Assembly (NCBI RefSeq): GCF_014839835.1
Contig: NC_071646.1
Location: forward strand, 6,256,001-6,320,000
DNA length: 64,000 bases
Origin: Dryobates pubescens
Lineage: Eukaryota; Chordata; Aves; Piciformes; Picidae
Reading direction: 5' to 3'
Shown here piece after piece: positions 48,610 to 59,629 of the stretch. Positions within the stretch are counted from its first letter, which is position 1; every line of letters starts with the position of its first letter. The notes under the pieces were generated by a model. The model saw only the letters and a program-made list of their open reading frames with translations. It was not told the DNA's origin and ran no database searches. A program made the position numbers and the translations under genes.

Positions 48610-49440
48610 CCCCCGGTGTGTGTCCCCCCCCCCGCCAGTCCCCGTGTCACCCCCAGTGTGCCCCCAAACACCCCCAGCGTGTCCCCATGTCCCCCCCAGT
48701 GTGTCCCCATGTCCCCCCTAGTGTGTCCCCATGTCCCCCCCAGTGTGTCCCCAAACACCCCCAGCGTGTCCCCATGTCCCCCCCAGTGTGTCCCCAAACA
48801 CCCCCAGTGTGTCCCCATGTCCCCCCCAGTGTGTCCCCATGTCCCCCCTAGTGTGTCCCCATGTCCCCCCCAGTGTGTCCCCAAACACCCCCAGTGTGTC
48901 CCCATGTCCCCCCCAGTGTGTCCCCATGTCCCCCCAGTGTGTCCCCAAACACCCCCAGTGTGTCCCCATGTCCCCCCCAGTGTGTCCCCAAACACCCCCA
49001 GTGTGTCCCCATGTCCCCCCCAGTGTGTCCCCATGTCCCCCCAGTGTGTCCCCAAACATCCCCAGTGTGTGCCATGTCCACCCTCCCAGTGTGCCCCCAC
49101 ATCCCCCCAGTCCCCCTGTCCCCCCCCCAGTGTGTCCCATGCCCCCCCAGTGTGCCCCCACATCCCCCCAGCCCCCGTGTCCCCCCCAGTGTGTCCCCAT
49201 GTCCCCCCAGTGTGTCCCCAAACATCCCCAGTGTGTGCCATGTCCACCCTCCCAGTGTGCCCCCACATCCCCCCAGCCCCCGTGTCCCCTCCCAGTGTGC
49301 CCCCACATCCCCCCAGCCCCCGTCTCCCCTCCCAGTGTGCCCCCACACCCCCCCAGTGTGTCTGTCCCCACATCCCCCCAGCCCCCGGGTCCCCCCCAGT
49401 GTGTCCCTGTGTCCCCCCCAGTGTGTCCCCAGACACCTGG
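48610..49440. repeat. CCCCCAGTGTGTCCCCATGT array upstream of EPS8L3
   Basis: 17-35 bp units just upstream of the EPS8L3 start codon (48538), so either in the 5' UTR/first intron or in the promoter region. Open frames of several hundred codons are artefacts of the repeat. Confidence 0.93.
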
Positions 49441-50950
49441 AGACCCCTCCCTGCCACCCCCCCGCGCCCGAGCCGGTGCCATCTCCCTGGTGCCCAGCAG
49501 GACCCCTCCCGCCCTGCCCCTTCCCAGCCCTCTGGGCTTCACCCAGCGAGCGGTGCCAGCCCCCCACCTCCCCCTCCCCCCAGTGCCCCTCGCTGGGGTC
49601 CCTGTCCTGGGCGGGGGGGGGTTCCCCATCCTGGGCGGGGGGGTGTCCCCACTCACCCCCGTCCCGGTGCCACCGCTTTGGCTGCCCAGGCTGGAAGTGG
49701 CTGCCGCGGGCGGGGGCAGGAGCCTGACGTTGGCACCGCACCCGGCTGCTCTTTGCCCGGTGGAGCCTGCCCGGAGGCGCGGGGGGGGGCTGGGGGGGGG
49801 GGGGGCGGGGCGGGTGGGTGCCCGGGTGGGGGGGGGGCACGCACACAACCACCTGGCACAGCTGCCATCCCCCCCACCCTCGCCCCGCCGTGCCCACCCT
49901 GCCCGCCGCAGGACCTGGCTGGCCTTGAGGGCACCCAAGTGGCCCGAAGCTGGCAGGGTGCCCCCCCCCCCGCTCCGATGCCAACCTGGTGTCCCCCCCC
50001 CCCCCCCGCGGCCGGGGCTGAGCCTTGGTGACGTCCCCGGGTGGCATCACCCAGCCCTGCCTCCCACAGTCCTCTCGGTGCCCTTGCCCCGAGGGTAACC
50101 CTGGGCTCGCCCCGAAACTGCCTCCGCCGCTGAGTTCAGCCTGCCAGGGTGCTTTGTGCCCGGGGGAGGGCAGGATGCGGCCCCCGGGCTCCATCCCCCG
50201 CTGGGGCACTGCCGCCGGCCCCGCGGTGCCACCCCTGGCCCTGCCTGCCCAGCCCCGCTCCGTCCCCTGGCAGGATCTGTCCCTCAGCACCTCCGGGAGG
50301 GCTCCGGCCCCCGGCTGCCCCCTCCGGCCCTGCCAGGGGGGCATCGGGGTGGCCACAGCCTGGTTGGCAGCGGCCGAGGGTCACATCGGTGGCACCAAGG
50401 TGCCTGCTGCCGGCCCTCCTGCTGCCCTGGCACCGCCAGGGAGGGGTTGGCTTCGGTTGGAGCCTTTCGGCTCTCTCCGGGCTGGTTCCAGCTCGGGGTG
50501 GGGGGGTTGGAGTGGGGGGTCGGGGTAGGGGGCGTGGGGGGGGAGCTGGTGATGGTTCAGCTGTGCCCACTCTGTGCCCAAGGACCTTGACTCCGTGGGG
50601 TCCCATCCGGGACCCCCCCAGGCTGTCACATCCCTGCTGAGCCTCTCTCCCCACTTTGGCTTCCCAGGGTCCCAGACCCCTGCCCCCCCAGGCTGGCACC
50701 CGGGGCGCTGCTGGCGCCGTTCTGGGGGTGTCCAGGGAGCGTCCGTGGGAGAGGAGAAGCGAGGGGAGGGAGAAGGAGCCGGGAGGGGAAGGGGGTGCGG
50801 GGAACGGCCCCCAGGGAGCGGGGAGGGGCTGGAGGGGGTTGGGGCCGTGCCTCAGTTTCCCCGTTTCAGGCAGGGGCAGGTTGCAGGTCCCGCCTGCGGC
50901 CGGCAGGGGGCAGCACTTCCCCACGGCACCTCCGTCCCCAGCTGTGTGCC
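49441..50950. other. GC-rich, CpG-containing flank upstream of EPS8L3
   Basis: Mostly non-repetitive, with CpG-rich stretches (49460-50330) and G/C runs. It is probably where EPS8L3 transcription begins, but no start site or coding exon could be fixed. Confidence 0.4.
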
Positions 50951-50954
50951 AGCC

Positions 50955-51460
50955 CTCCCAGATGTGTGACACGTCCTCCCCCCGCAAGGGGGCCCAGATG
51001 TGGTCCCCCCTGGCCCCAGAGGTGTGTGACCACCCCCGCGAAGATGTGTGACCCCCCAGATGTGTGACCCCCTCCAGATGTGTGACCCCCCCCAGATATG
51101 TGACCCCTCCAGATGTGTGACAGCCCTGGCCCCCAGACATGTGACCTCCTCTCCAGATGTGTGACCCCTCCCAGATACATAGTTCCCCCCCATATGTAGG
51201 ATCCTGATGTCCCTGTCCAGATGTGTGACCCCTCCAGATGTGTGACCCCTCCAGATGTGTGACAGCCCTGGCCCCCAGACTCATGACTTCCTCTCCAGAT
51301 GTGTGACCCCTCCCAGACACACAGTTGTCCACCCCCCCATATATAGGGTCCTGATGTCCCTGTCCAGATGTGTGACCCCCTCCAGATGTGTGACAGCCCT
51401 GGCCCCAGACACATGACCTCCCCTCCAGATGTGTGACCCCCTCCAGATGTGTTCCCTCCC
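50955..51460. repeat. CAGATGTGTGACCCCCTC array
   Basis: 16-20 bp units with a higher-order period of about 130-180 bp that includes CATATGTAGG/CATATATAGG and GACAGCCCTGGCCCCCAGAC. Confidence 0.9.
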
Positions 51461-51799
51461 CCCCACAGAGACTCACAGCTGCGCAGGGTCCCAGGGGTGC
51501 CTGGTGCCAGCCCTGCCCCGGGGGCATTTGGTGACATCCCCCGGGGGGGGAAGGGGGAGGGGCACAAGCAGGCACCTGCCTCCCGGTGCCCAGGGGGTGG
51601 GGGTTGGGGTTACAGCCCCCCCGGGAGCTCAGCACCCCCCTGGCAGGGAATGGGAATGGGCATGGGGAGGGGTCCCTGCCACGGTCCCCCTGTCCCCTCC
51701 TCCGGAGGGGCAGAGCCAGGACTCAGCCTGCAGTGGGCACCAGGGAGGAGTTTGGGGAGCACAGAGTAGAGGGGGGGCTGGGGATGTGGGTCCAAATGC

Positions 51800-51965
51800 A
51801 CTGTGCCCATGGTGCCCCTTACCTGTGCCCATGCTGCCCCTCACCTGTGCCCATGCTGCCCCTTGCTGTGCCCATGCTGCCCCTTGCCTGTGCCCATGCT
51901 GCCCCTTGCTGTGCCCATGCTGCCCCTTGCCTGTGCCCATGCTGCCCCTTACCCATGCCCATGCT
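51800..51965. repeat. Short dispersed copy of the EPS8L3 donor-unit array
   Basis: Units TGTGCCCATGCTGCCCCTTA and CACCTGTGCCCATGCTGCCC, identical to those at 43790-44263 although 7.5 kb away and outside the gene. Confidence 0.88.
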
Positions 51966-52510
51966 GCCCCCCCTGGCTGCAGCCTCCTCTCAGGGAGCTG
52001 CAGAGAGCAATGAGGTCTCCCTCAGCCTCCTCTGCTCCAGGCTCAACCCCCCCAGCTCCCTCAGCTGCTCCTCCCCAGCCCTCTTCCCCAGACCCTTCCC
52101 CAGCTCTGTTGCCCTTCCCTGGCCCTGCTGCAGCCTCTCAATGTCCTTCCTGGGGTGAGGAGCCCAGAGCTGAACCCAGCACTCAAGCTGTGGCCTCCCC
52201 AGTGCCCAGCCCAGGGGCACCATCCCTGCCCTGCCCCTGCTGCCCACCCCACTGCTGCTCCAGGCCAGGCTGCTGCTGCCCTCCTTGCCCCCCTGGGCAC
52301 CCCCTGGCTGCTCTCCAGCTGCTGGCACCCAGCACCCCCAGGGCCTTTCCTGCTGGGCAGCTCCCAGCCCCTCTGCCCCCAGCCTGGAGCCTTCCTGGGG
52401 TTGTTGTGCCCCAAGGGCAGGACCCTGCCCACGGCCTTGGTGAACCTCATGCCAATGGCCTTGGCACTCCTTGGCACTCCTGCTCATCAGTCCCATCCCA
52501 GCAGCACAAG
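51966..52510 (-). mobile_element. CR1 LINE fragment (antisense)
   Basis: Antisense CR1: CTCAGGGAGCTGCAGAGAGC, AATGTCCTTCCTGGGGTGAG, CAAGCTGTGGCCTCCCCAGT. Same subfamily as the 14850 copy. Confidence 0.85.
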
Positions 52511-52997
52511 CAGGGGAATTCCAGAGCTGGTGGGAGCTGAGAGGGCAGTGGCACCACCTGGGTTTGGGTAGAGGTGATGAGGACACCCAAATGAGCTGGT
52601 CACAAGCTGGGGCAAGTCCCTGGAGGCTCTGGAGATGCTGCTGGGCATTTCCCACGCTCCAGTGTCAGGGTTGGCACCACCTAGGGCACAGGGCTGGGAG
52701 TGGGAGAGGGCAGGGATGGGGGGCAGGGAGGTGAGACCCCCAAAGCCATCCCAGCCTGTGGATGTGTCCCTCTCTGGCCTGGGGAGCAGCTCCCTGATGG
52801 GATCATGGCCTCATGGCAGCGAGCCCCAGGAGAGCCTGGGAAGGGAAACCCTGCTCCAGTTTGGGCTGACTTGGGGCTGAACCTCCCCATGGGGAGAGCT
52901 GCAGCCTCCAGCTCCCCCATGCTGCCCTTCCATCCTGCTTCCCATCCCTTCCCTCCTCCTCAGCACTGCCCAGACCAGGCCTGAACCTAACCTGAAA
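52511..52997. other. Non-repetitive spacer
   Basis: Nothing recognised beyond ordinary intergenic sequence. Confidence 0.4.
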
Positions 52998-53360
52998 GCT
53001 TCCCAAGGCTCCCAGGAGACCTCATTGTGGCCTCCCAGGAGCTGCAGGGGGCTGCAGGAAAGCTGGGGAGGGACTTTGGAGGGGGTCAGGGAGGGATAGG
53101 GCTGGGGGGGATGGAGCAGAACTAGAAGTGGGGAGCTGGAGATTGGCTGTGAGGAAGAAGTTGTTGGCCAGGAGGGTGGTGAGAGCCTGGCACAGGCTGC
53201 CCAGGGAGGTGGTGGAAGCCTCCTGCCTGGAGGTGTTTGCAGCCAGGCTGGAGGTGGCTGTGAGCAACCTGCTGTGGTGTGAGGTGTCCCTGCCCATGGC
53301 AGGGGCTTGGAGCTGCCTGAGCCTTGAGCTCCCTTCCAGCCCTGCAGATCTCTGCTTCTC
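52998..53360 (+). mobile_element. CR1 LINE fragment
   Basis: Sense CR1 nearly identical to 1815-2095 (GGCTCCCAGGAGACCTCATT; AAGAAGTTGTTGGCCAGGAG) and continuing further 3' to GAGCTCCCTTCCAGCCCTGC. Confidence 0.85.
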
Positions 53361-53579
53361 TGTCCCACCAGAGGAGAAGCCTCTCCAGGAGCAGGATCTG
53401 ATCTTGCAGCTTTCCTCCACCCTAACCCCCTTCAAATTCAGGGAAGAGCAGAGCTTGGCTGCCAAATCCTTCAGCCTGGGAGCCTGAGGGAATGAGCTGG
53501 GGCTCAGCACAGCAGCCAAAGGAGCTCAGGAAAGCCCCAGCTGTGCCCTCAAAGAAAATGAGCTCAGCTCCCTGGATGG

Positions 53580-54990
53580 AACAAAACCCATGGAGATCAA
53601 CCCATGGAGCCCAAACCCATGGACCCCAAACCCTTGGAGCCCAAACCCATGGAGATCAACCCATGGAACCCAAACCCATGGAACCCAAACCCATGGAGCC
53701 CAAACCCTTGGAACCCAAAACCCTTGGAGCCCAAAACCCTTGGAACCCAAAACCCTTGGAGCCCAAAACCCTTGGAGCCCAAACTCATGGAGCCCAAACC
53801 CTTTGAACCCAAACCCATGGAGCCCAAACCCTTTGAACCCAAACCCATGGAGCTCAAACCCATGGAGCCCAAACCCATGGAACCCAAACCCATGGAGCCC
53901 AAACCCTTTGAACCCAAACCCATGGAGCTCAAACCCATGGAGCCCAAACCCATGGAACCCAAACCCATGGAGCCCAAACCCATGGAGCCCAAACCCATGG
54001 AACCCAAACCCATGGAGCCCAAACCCTTGGAACCCAAACCCATGGAGCCCAAACCCTTGGAACCCAAACCCATGGAGCCCAAACCCATGGAACCCAAACC
54101 CATGGAGCCCAAACCCTTGGAACCCAAACCCTTGGAGCCCAAACCAATGGACCCTGTACCCATGGAACCCAAACCCATGAACCCAAACCCTTGGATCCCA
54201 AACCCATGGAATCCAAACCCATGAACCCAAACCCATGAACCCAAATCCTTGGAACTCAAACCCATGAACCCAAACCCTTGGATCCCAAACCCATGGAACC
54301 CAAACACATGGAACCCAAACCCATGGAACCCAAACACATGGAACCCAAACCAATGGAACCCAAACCCATGGAACCCAAACACATGGAACCCAAACCAATG
54401 GAACCCAAACCAATGGAACCCAAACCCATGAACCCAAATCCTTGGAACCCAAACTCATGGAGCCCAAACCCTTTGAACCCAAACACATGGAACCCAAACC
54501 CATGGAACCCAAACACATGGAACCCAAACCCATGAACCCAAATCCTTGGAACCCAAACACATGGATCCCAAACCCTTGGAACCCAAACACATGGAACCCA
54601 AACCCATGGAACCCAAACACATGGAACCCAAACCAATGGAACCCAAACCCATGGAACCCAAACCAATGGAGGCCAAACCAATGGAGGCCAAACCCATGGA
54701 ACCCAAACCCATGGAACCCAAACCCATGAACCCAAATCCTTGGAACCCAAACTCATGGAGCCCAAACCCTTTGAACCCAAACCCATGGAGCTCAAACCCA
54801 TGGAACCCAACCCCATGGAGCCCAACCCCATGGAACCCAAACCCATGGAGCCCAGACCCATGGAGCCCAACCCCATGGAGCCCAACCCCATGGAGCCCAA
54901 ACCCATGGAGCCCAGACCCATGGAGCTCAACCCATTGAACCCAAACCCATGGAGCCCAGACCCATGGAGCTCAACCCATTGAACCCAAGC
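53580..54990. repeat. 15-bp ACCCAAACCCATGGA array, about 90 units
   Basis: Unit GAACCCAAACCCATG with GAGCCC, CTTGGA and CTTTGA variants. The 15-bp period keeps several frames open on both strands (MEPKP and GFGFHG-like repeats). No promoter, splice site or non-repetitive coding segment supports translation. Confidence 0.95.
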
Positions 54991-55490
54991 CCTTGGCTGC
55001 TGTTGGCCTGGAGCCAGGCAGCCTGGCTGTGAGAATTTTCCTTCAGACAAGGAGCCTGGGGCCATGCCAGGGAGGAGGAAGAGGCCAAGCAGAGCAGCCA
55101 GTGGTGCTTCTAGGGAAAACACAACTTCACCCACAGCTTTCCAGGGAGGTGCTGGCACAAGGGTGAAGGCAGCACATGATGCTGAGCTGGTCAGGGGGGA
55201 GAAGTCCCCAGCCCAAAAAAAGGCTCTGAGTGATGAGCTGTGATGAGAGATTCCCCTCCTGGGCTGATGTGCTGCTGAGTCAAGGCTCAAGGAGACCTTG
55301 TGAGCGGTGGGACCGGGCTGGGAGCCGCCCCTGAGGTCCCCAGCTGGGGGCCAGGCCTGGAGCACGCCGCTGAGCCTGGCTCTGTGGTGCCCTGCTCGAA
55401 GGAGAAGCTCTGCAGGAAGTTGTGAAAGGGCCAGCAGAGGTCATCTGCCTGGGGGGGAGGCAGCCACGGGTGGGCTGGGGGGGGGAAAAC
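54991..55490. other. Non-repetitive spacer
   Basis: Ordinary intergenic sequence between two arrays; no exon recognised. Confidence 0.4.
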
Positions 55491-55494
55491 CCCA

Positions 55495-56315
55495 GGCAGG
55501 AGGTTCCCAGGGTGGGGTCCCCAGGGTGGGTCCCCAGGGTGGGTCCCCAGGGTGAGTTCCCAAGGTGGGGTTCCCAGAGTGGGTTCCCAGGGTGGGTTCC
55601 CCAGGGTGGGTCCCCAGGGTGGGTTCCCAAGGTGGGGTCCCCAGGGTGGGGTCCCAAGGTGGGGTCCCCAGAGTGGGTTCCCAAGGTGGGCTCCCAGGGT
55701 GGGTTCCCAGGGTGGGTTCCCAGGGTGGGTTCCCAAGGTGGGGTTCCCAGGGTGGGCTCCCAGGGTGGGTTCCCAAGGTGGGTTCCCCAGGGTGGGTTCC
55801 CAGGGTGGGTTTCCCAGAGTGGGTTCCCAGGGTGGGTTCCCAAGGTGGGGTCCCCAGAGTGGGTTCCCAAGGTGGGGTCCCCAGGGTGGGTTCCCAAGGT
55901 GGGGTCCCCAGAGTGGGTTCCCAAGGTGGGTTCCTAGGGTGGGTTCCCAGGGTGGGTTCCCAGGTGGGGATCTCAAGGTGGGGTTCCCAAGGTGGGGTTC
56001 CAGGGTGGGGTTCCAGGGTGGGTTCCCAGGTGGGGTTCCCAGGTGAGGTTCCCAGGGTGGGGTTCCCAAGGTGGGGTTCCCAGGGTGGGCTCCCAGGGTG
56101 GGCTCCCAGGGTGGGTTCCCAGGTGGGGATCTCAAGGTGGGTTCCCAGGGTGGGCTCCCAGGGTGGGCTCCCAGGGTGGGTTCCCAGGGTGGGTTCCCAG
56201 GGTGGGTTCCCAGGTGGGGATCTCAAGGTGGGGTTCCCAGGGTGGGTTCCCAGGGTGGGTTCCTAGGATGGGTTCCCAGGGTGGGTTCCCAGGGTGGGTT
56301 CCCAATGTGGGAAAT
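55495..56315. repeat. GGGTGGGTTCCCA array, 14-15 bp units
   Basis: GGTTCCCAGGGTGGGTTCCC and GGTGGGGTCCCCAGAGTGGG units. Two or three related units (TCCCAGGGTGGGTCCTCAGG) occur at 59265-59290, ahead of a second copy of the downstream sequence. Confidence 0.93.
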
Positions 56316-56749
56316 GCAGATTGCTGGTCCTGAGGGGACCTCCTGAGGGGGCTCAGCAGCCACCAGCACCCAAGGGTGACCATGGGCCAAGAGGAAGGAG
56401 CTTGGGAAGAGGCAGAGAGCTGGGGAAGGGCAGTTGGAGCAGGATGAGCAGCTCTGTGAGGAGGCTTAAGGCCAATCCCAACTCCTGTTCCTGCCATGGT
56501 GACATCTCCCACACTTGATCATTGTCCCTACTTGAGATGGAGCCCTAATGGCTTTAACTCCTCTCTGGAGGGCTTCAAGCTCTGCTCCTGGGGGTGGGGG
56601 TGGGGGGAGCTGCCTCCTTTCCAGCCTGCCCGAGCCCAGGGCTCCTGCCAAGCCCTGGTGCTGAAGCTCTTGTGAGGTTCCTGCAGCTGTGAGCAGCCAG
56701 GGATGCTCAGTGGTGCCACAGCACCCAGCTGGGGGCAGGAGCTGAGCTG

Positions 56750-57595
56750 TCAGAGGCCAGGAGAGCTCTGCAGAGGGACCTGGACAGGCTGGGCAGAGGG
56801 GCAGAGGCCAAGGGCAGGAGATTGAACACAGCCAAGTGCCAGGGGCTGCACTTTGGCCACAGCAACCCCAGGCAGGGCCACAGGCTGGGGGCAGAGTGGC
56901 TGAGAGCAGCCAGGCAGAGAGGGACCTGGGGGGAGTGGTGGAGAGCAGCTGAACAGGAGACAGCAGTGTGCCCAGGGGGCCAAGAGGGCCAAGGGCAGCC
57001 TGGCCTGCAGCAGGCAGAGTGTGGCCAGCAGCAGCAGGGAGCTCATCCTGCCCTGTGCTCAGCACTGCTGAGGCCACAGCTGGAGTCCTGTGGCCAGCTC
57101 TGGGCTCCTCAGGTCAGGAAAGAGGTTGAGCTGCTGGAAGGTGTCCAGAGAAGGGCAACAAAGCTGGGGAGGGGTCTGGGGCACAGCCCTGGGAGGAGAG
57201 GCTGAGGGAGCTGGGGTTGCTTAGCCTGCAGGAGAGGAGGCTCAGGGGAGACCTTCTTGCTCTCTGCAACTGCCTGAAGGGAGGTTGGAGCCAGGTGGGG
57301 GTTGGGCTCTTCTCCCAGGCACCCAGCAGCAGAACAAGAGGACACAGTCTCAAGTTGTGCCAGGGGAGGTTCAGGCTGGAGGGGAGGAAGAAATTCTTCC
57401 CAGCCAGAGAGATTGGCCCTGGGGATGTGCTGCCCAGGGAGGTGGTGGAGTCCCCATCCCTGGAGGGGTTTAAGCAGAGCCTGGCTGAGGCCCTTGGTGC
57501 CAGGGTTGGGTTGATCAGAAGGTGCTGGGCGCTGGGTTGGACTTGATGACCTCTGAGCTCTTTTCCAACCTGCTTAATTCTCTTCCATTAAGAGT
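56750..57595 (+). mobile_element. CR1 LINE fragment, about 850 bp, 3' end complete
   Basis: Sense CR1 with GGACCTGGACAGGCTGGGCA, GAGAGGGACCTGGGGGGAGT (end of ORF2), AAGAAATTCTTCCCAGCCAG and TTTTCCAACCTGCTTAATTC. Confidence 0.9.
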
Positions 57596-58480
57596 TGCCA
57601 AGAGGCTGTACCCCGAAGCTGGCACCGGAGGCAGCTGTGGGGGAGGCACTGTGGGGGGCTGGGGGCGGTGTTGTGCTGCCTGTTGGGATCCTGGCTGGCC
57701 GCGGAGGGCTGCTGGGCTGCGTGGCCGCGGCCGGCGGGGCCGGGCTGGCCGTCTGGCCAAACCGCGCTGGCTGCTGGCACATGCCCACCGGGACCACCCA
57801 GCCCGGCAGGCAGCTAGCCCCCGCCACGCTGCGGGGGCACGGAGAGGCGGCCGGCTGCCTGCTGCTGAGAGGGGGATGCTGGCTGTCCCCCCCCGCCCGG
57901 GATGGGCAGGGAGAGAGGAGCCGCAGGGGTGAAACCTGCTCCTCCCCAGCCCGCAGCCCTGCTCGGGGCCGCAGGTCACCGCGGGGCTCATCTGCCGCAG
58001 GAGGGATGCTCGGTGCCCGACACACCAGCGGCAGGGCGGCTGGGCTATAGGCTTGTGTCACCCAGCATCGCCCAGCCTTGAGCCCAGCCCCCCCTGAAAG
58101 CCTGCAGGATGCGACCCGGGACCCTCCTTCCCCCAGGCAGCTCCGGGGGTGCCTGCCCCGGCTGCGGGCTCCATCCAGCAGCTCCGGCAGGAGCTGCAGG
58201 GGGAGGTTTTGCTCTTTCGACCCCGGGGTGGGGGTTTGGCTTCTCCTCCCCTCGATCTGCAGCTTTATTTTGCTTCGGCTTGGATTCGTGACTCATCTCA
58301 GGGCTGTTGCCGGGAGGAAACCGGAATCGAAAGTGGCCCAACAGGGACACAAAGATCATCTCCTTTCTATCAGCGAAAGCAAATCCTAACCCCCACGCCC
58401 CCCAAAACAGGCAGGGGAGGGGGGGGGAAAGTCAAGCAGCAGCTCCCCAGGACACTCCACAACCACTTCTCCTTCCCTTG
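57596..58480. promoter_or_regulatory. CpG-rich non-repetitive block, candidate regulatory element
   Basis: A CpG-rich stretch (about 57680-58150, e.g. GGCCGCGGCCGGCGGGGCCG) flanked by CR1 copies. It is followed by an AT-richer segment with an AP-1 site TGACTCA at 58289-58295 and a GGAAACCGGAATCGAAAGTG segment with ETS/IRF-like cores. The 151-codon ORF at 57595-58050 has no recognised homology and looks like a product of GC content. If synteny with mammals holds, CSF1 would lie beyond the window, so a distal enhancer or promoter is possible. Confidence 0.4.
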
Positions 58481-59260
58481 GTTTAGAATCATAGTCACAG
58501 AAGTGTCAGGGCTGGAAGGGAGCTCCAGGCTCAGCCAGCTCCAAGCCCCTGCCATGGGCAGGGACACCTCACCCCACAGCAGGTTGCTCACAGCCACCTC
58601 CAGCCTGGCTGCAAACACCTCCAGGCAGGAGGCTTCCACCACCTCCCTGGGCAGCCTGTGCCAGGCTCTCACCACCCTCCTGGCCAACAACTTCTTCCTC
58701 ACAGCCAATCTCCAGCTCCCCACTTCTAGTTCTGCTCCATCCCCCCCAGGCCTATCCCTCCCTGACCCCCTCCAAAGTCCCTCCCCAGCTTTCCTGCAGC
58801 CCCCTGCAGCTCCTGGGAGGCCACAATGAGGTCTCCTGGGAGCCTTCTCCTCTCCAGCCTGCACAACCCCAACTCTCTCAGGCTGTCTGCAGAGCAGAGC
58901 AGCTCCAGCCCTCTGCTCCTCCTCCTGGCCCTGCTCTGGACACCTTCCAGCCCCTCCAGAGCCTTCCTGGCACAGAGGCTGCAGAGCTGGCCCCAGAGCT
59001 GCAGCTGTGGGCTCAGCAGAGTGGAGCAGAGGGGCAGAATCCCCTCCCTGCCCTGCTGGCCACACTTCTGCTGCTGCAGCCCAGGCTCTGCTTGGCTCTC
59101 TGGGCTGCCAGTGCTCCCTGCTGGCTCCTGCTGAGCTTCTCCTCCCCCAGCACCCCCAAGGCCTTTCCTGCAGGGCTGCTCTGCAGCCAGTCCCTGCCCA
59201 GCCTGTGTCAGTGCCTGGCATTGCCCTGCCCCAGCTGCAGGACCTTGCCCTTGCAGGTTT
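58480..59260 (-). mobile_element. CR1 LINE fragment (antisense), about 780 bp
   Basis: Antisense copy of the subfamily at 1405 and 52998. Its 3' end is TAGAATCATAGTCACAGAAG; it holds CCAACAACTTCTTCCTCACA and CTGCTCTGGACACCTTCCAG. Confidence 0.9.
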
Positions 59261-59629
59261 CACTCCCAGGGTGGGTCCTCAGGGTGGCTTCCTCCCCACA
59301 CATCCTTCGTTGTGTCTTCCAGGGGGGGGTTGGGCTCCTTCCTTCACCCTGTGTGAAAGGAGGCTGGAAAAGGGGCACAGAGCTGGGGAGGGGAAGCTGG
59401 AGCAGGATGAGGAGCTCTGGGAGGAGGTTTGAGGCTGATCCCAACTCCTCTTTGTGCCATTCTGGCATCTCCCACACTTGATCAGCAACATTTTAGGAGC
59501 CTCCTGCTCTTCCCTCTCAACTCCATCTGGGGACTCCTTTGGGGACATCCTTGGTTCCTTTGGGACAGTTTTGGGGTGCAGGGAAGTAACAGAGGGTCCC
59601 AGGGAGGCATTTTGAGGTCTCAGGCTGCT

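Noticed and set aside
48073-50031. 652-codon plus-strand ORF upstream of EPS8L3
   Set aside because: Mostly the CCCCCAGTGTGTCCCCATGT array plus GC-rich flank and antisense EPS8L3; no domain, no splice logic.
53526-55365. Long ORFs (364 and 369 codons) of GFGFHG-like repeats
   Set aside because: 15-bp array read-through; no independent coding evidence.
57595-58050. 151-codon ORF as a new gene or CSF1 first exon
   Set aside because: No signal peptide or recognised similarity and alternative frames are equally open; CpG-rich sequence lacks stops by composition.
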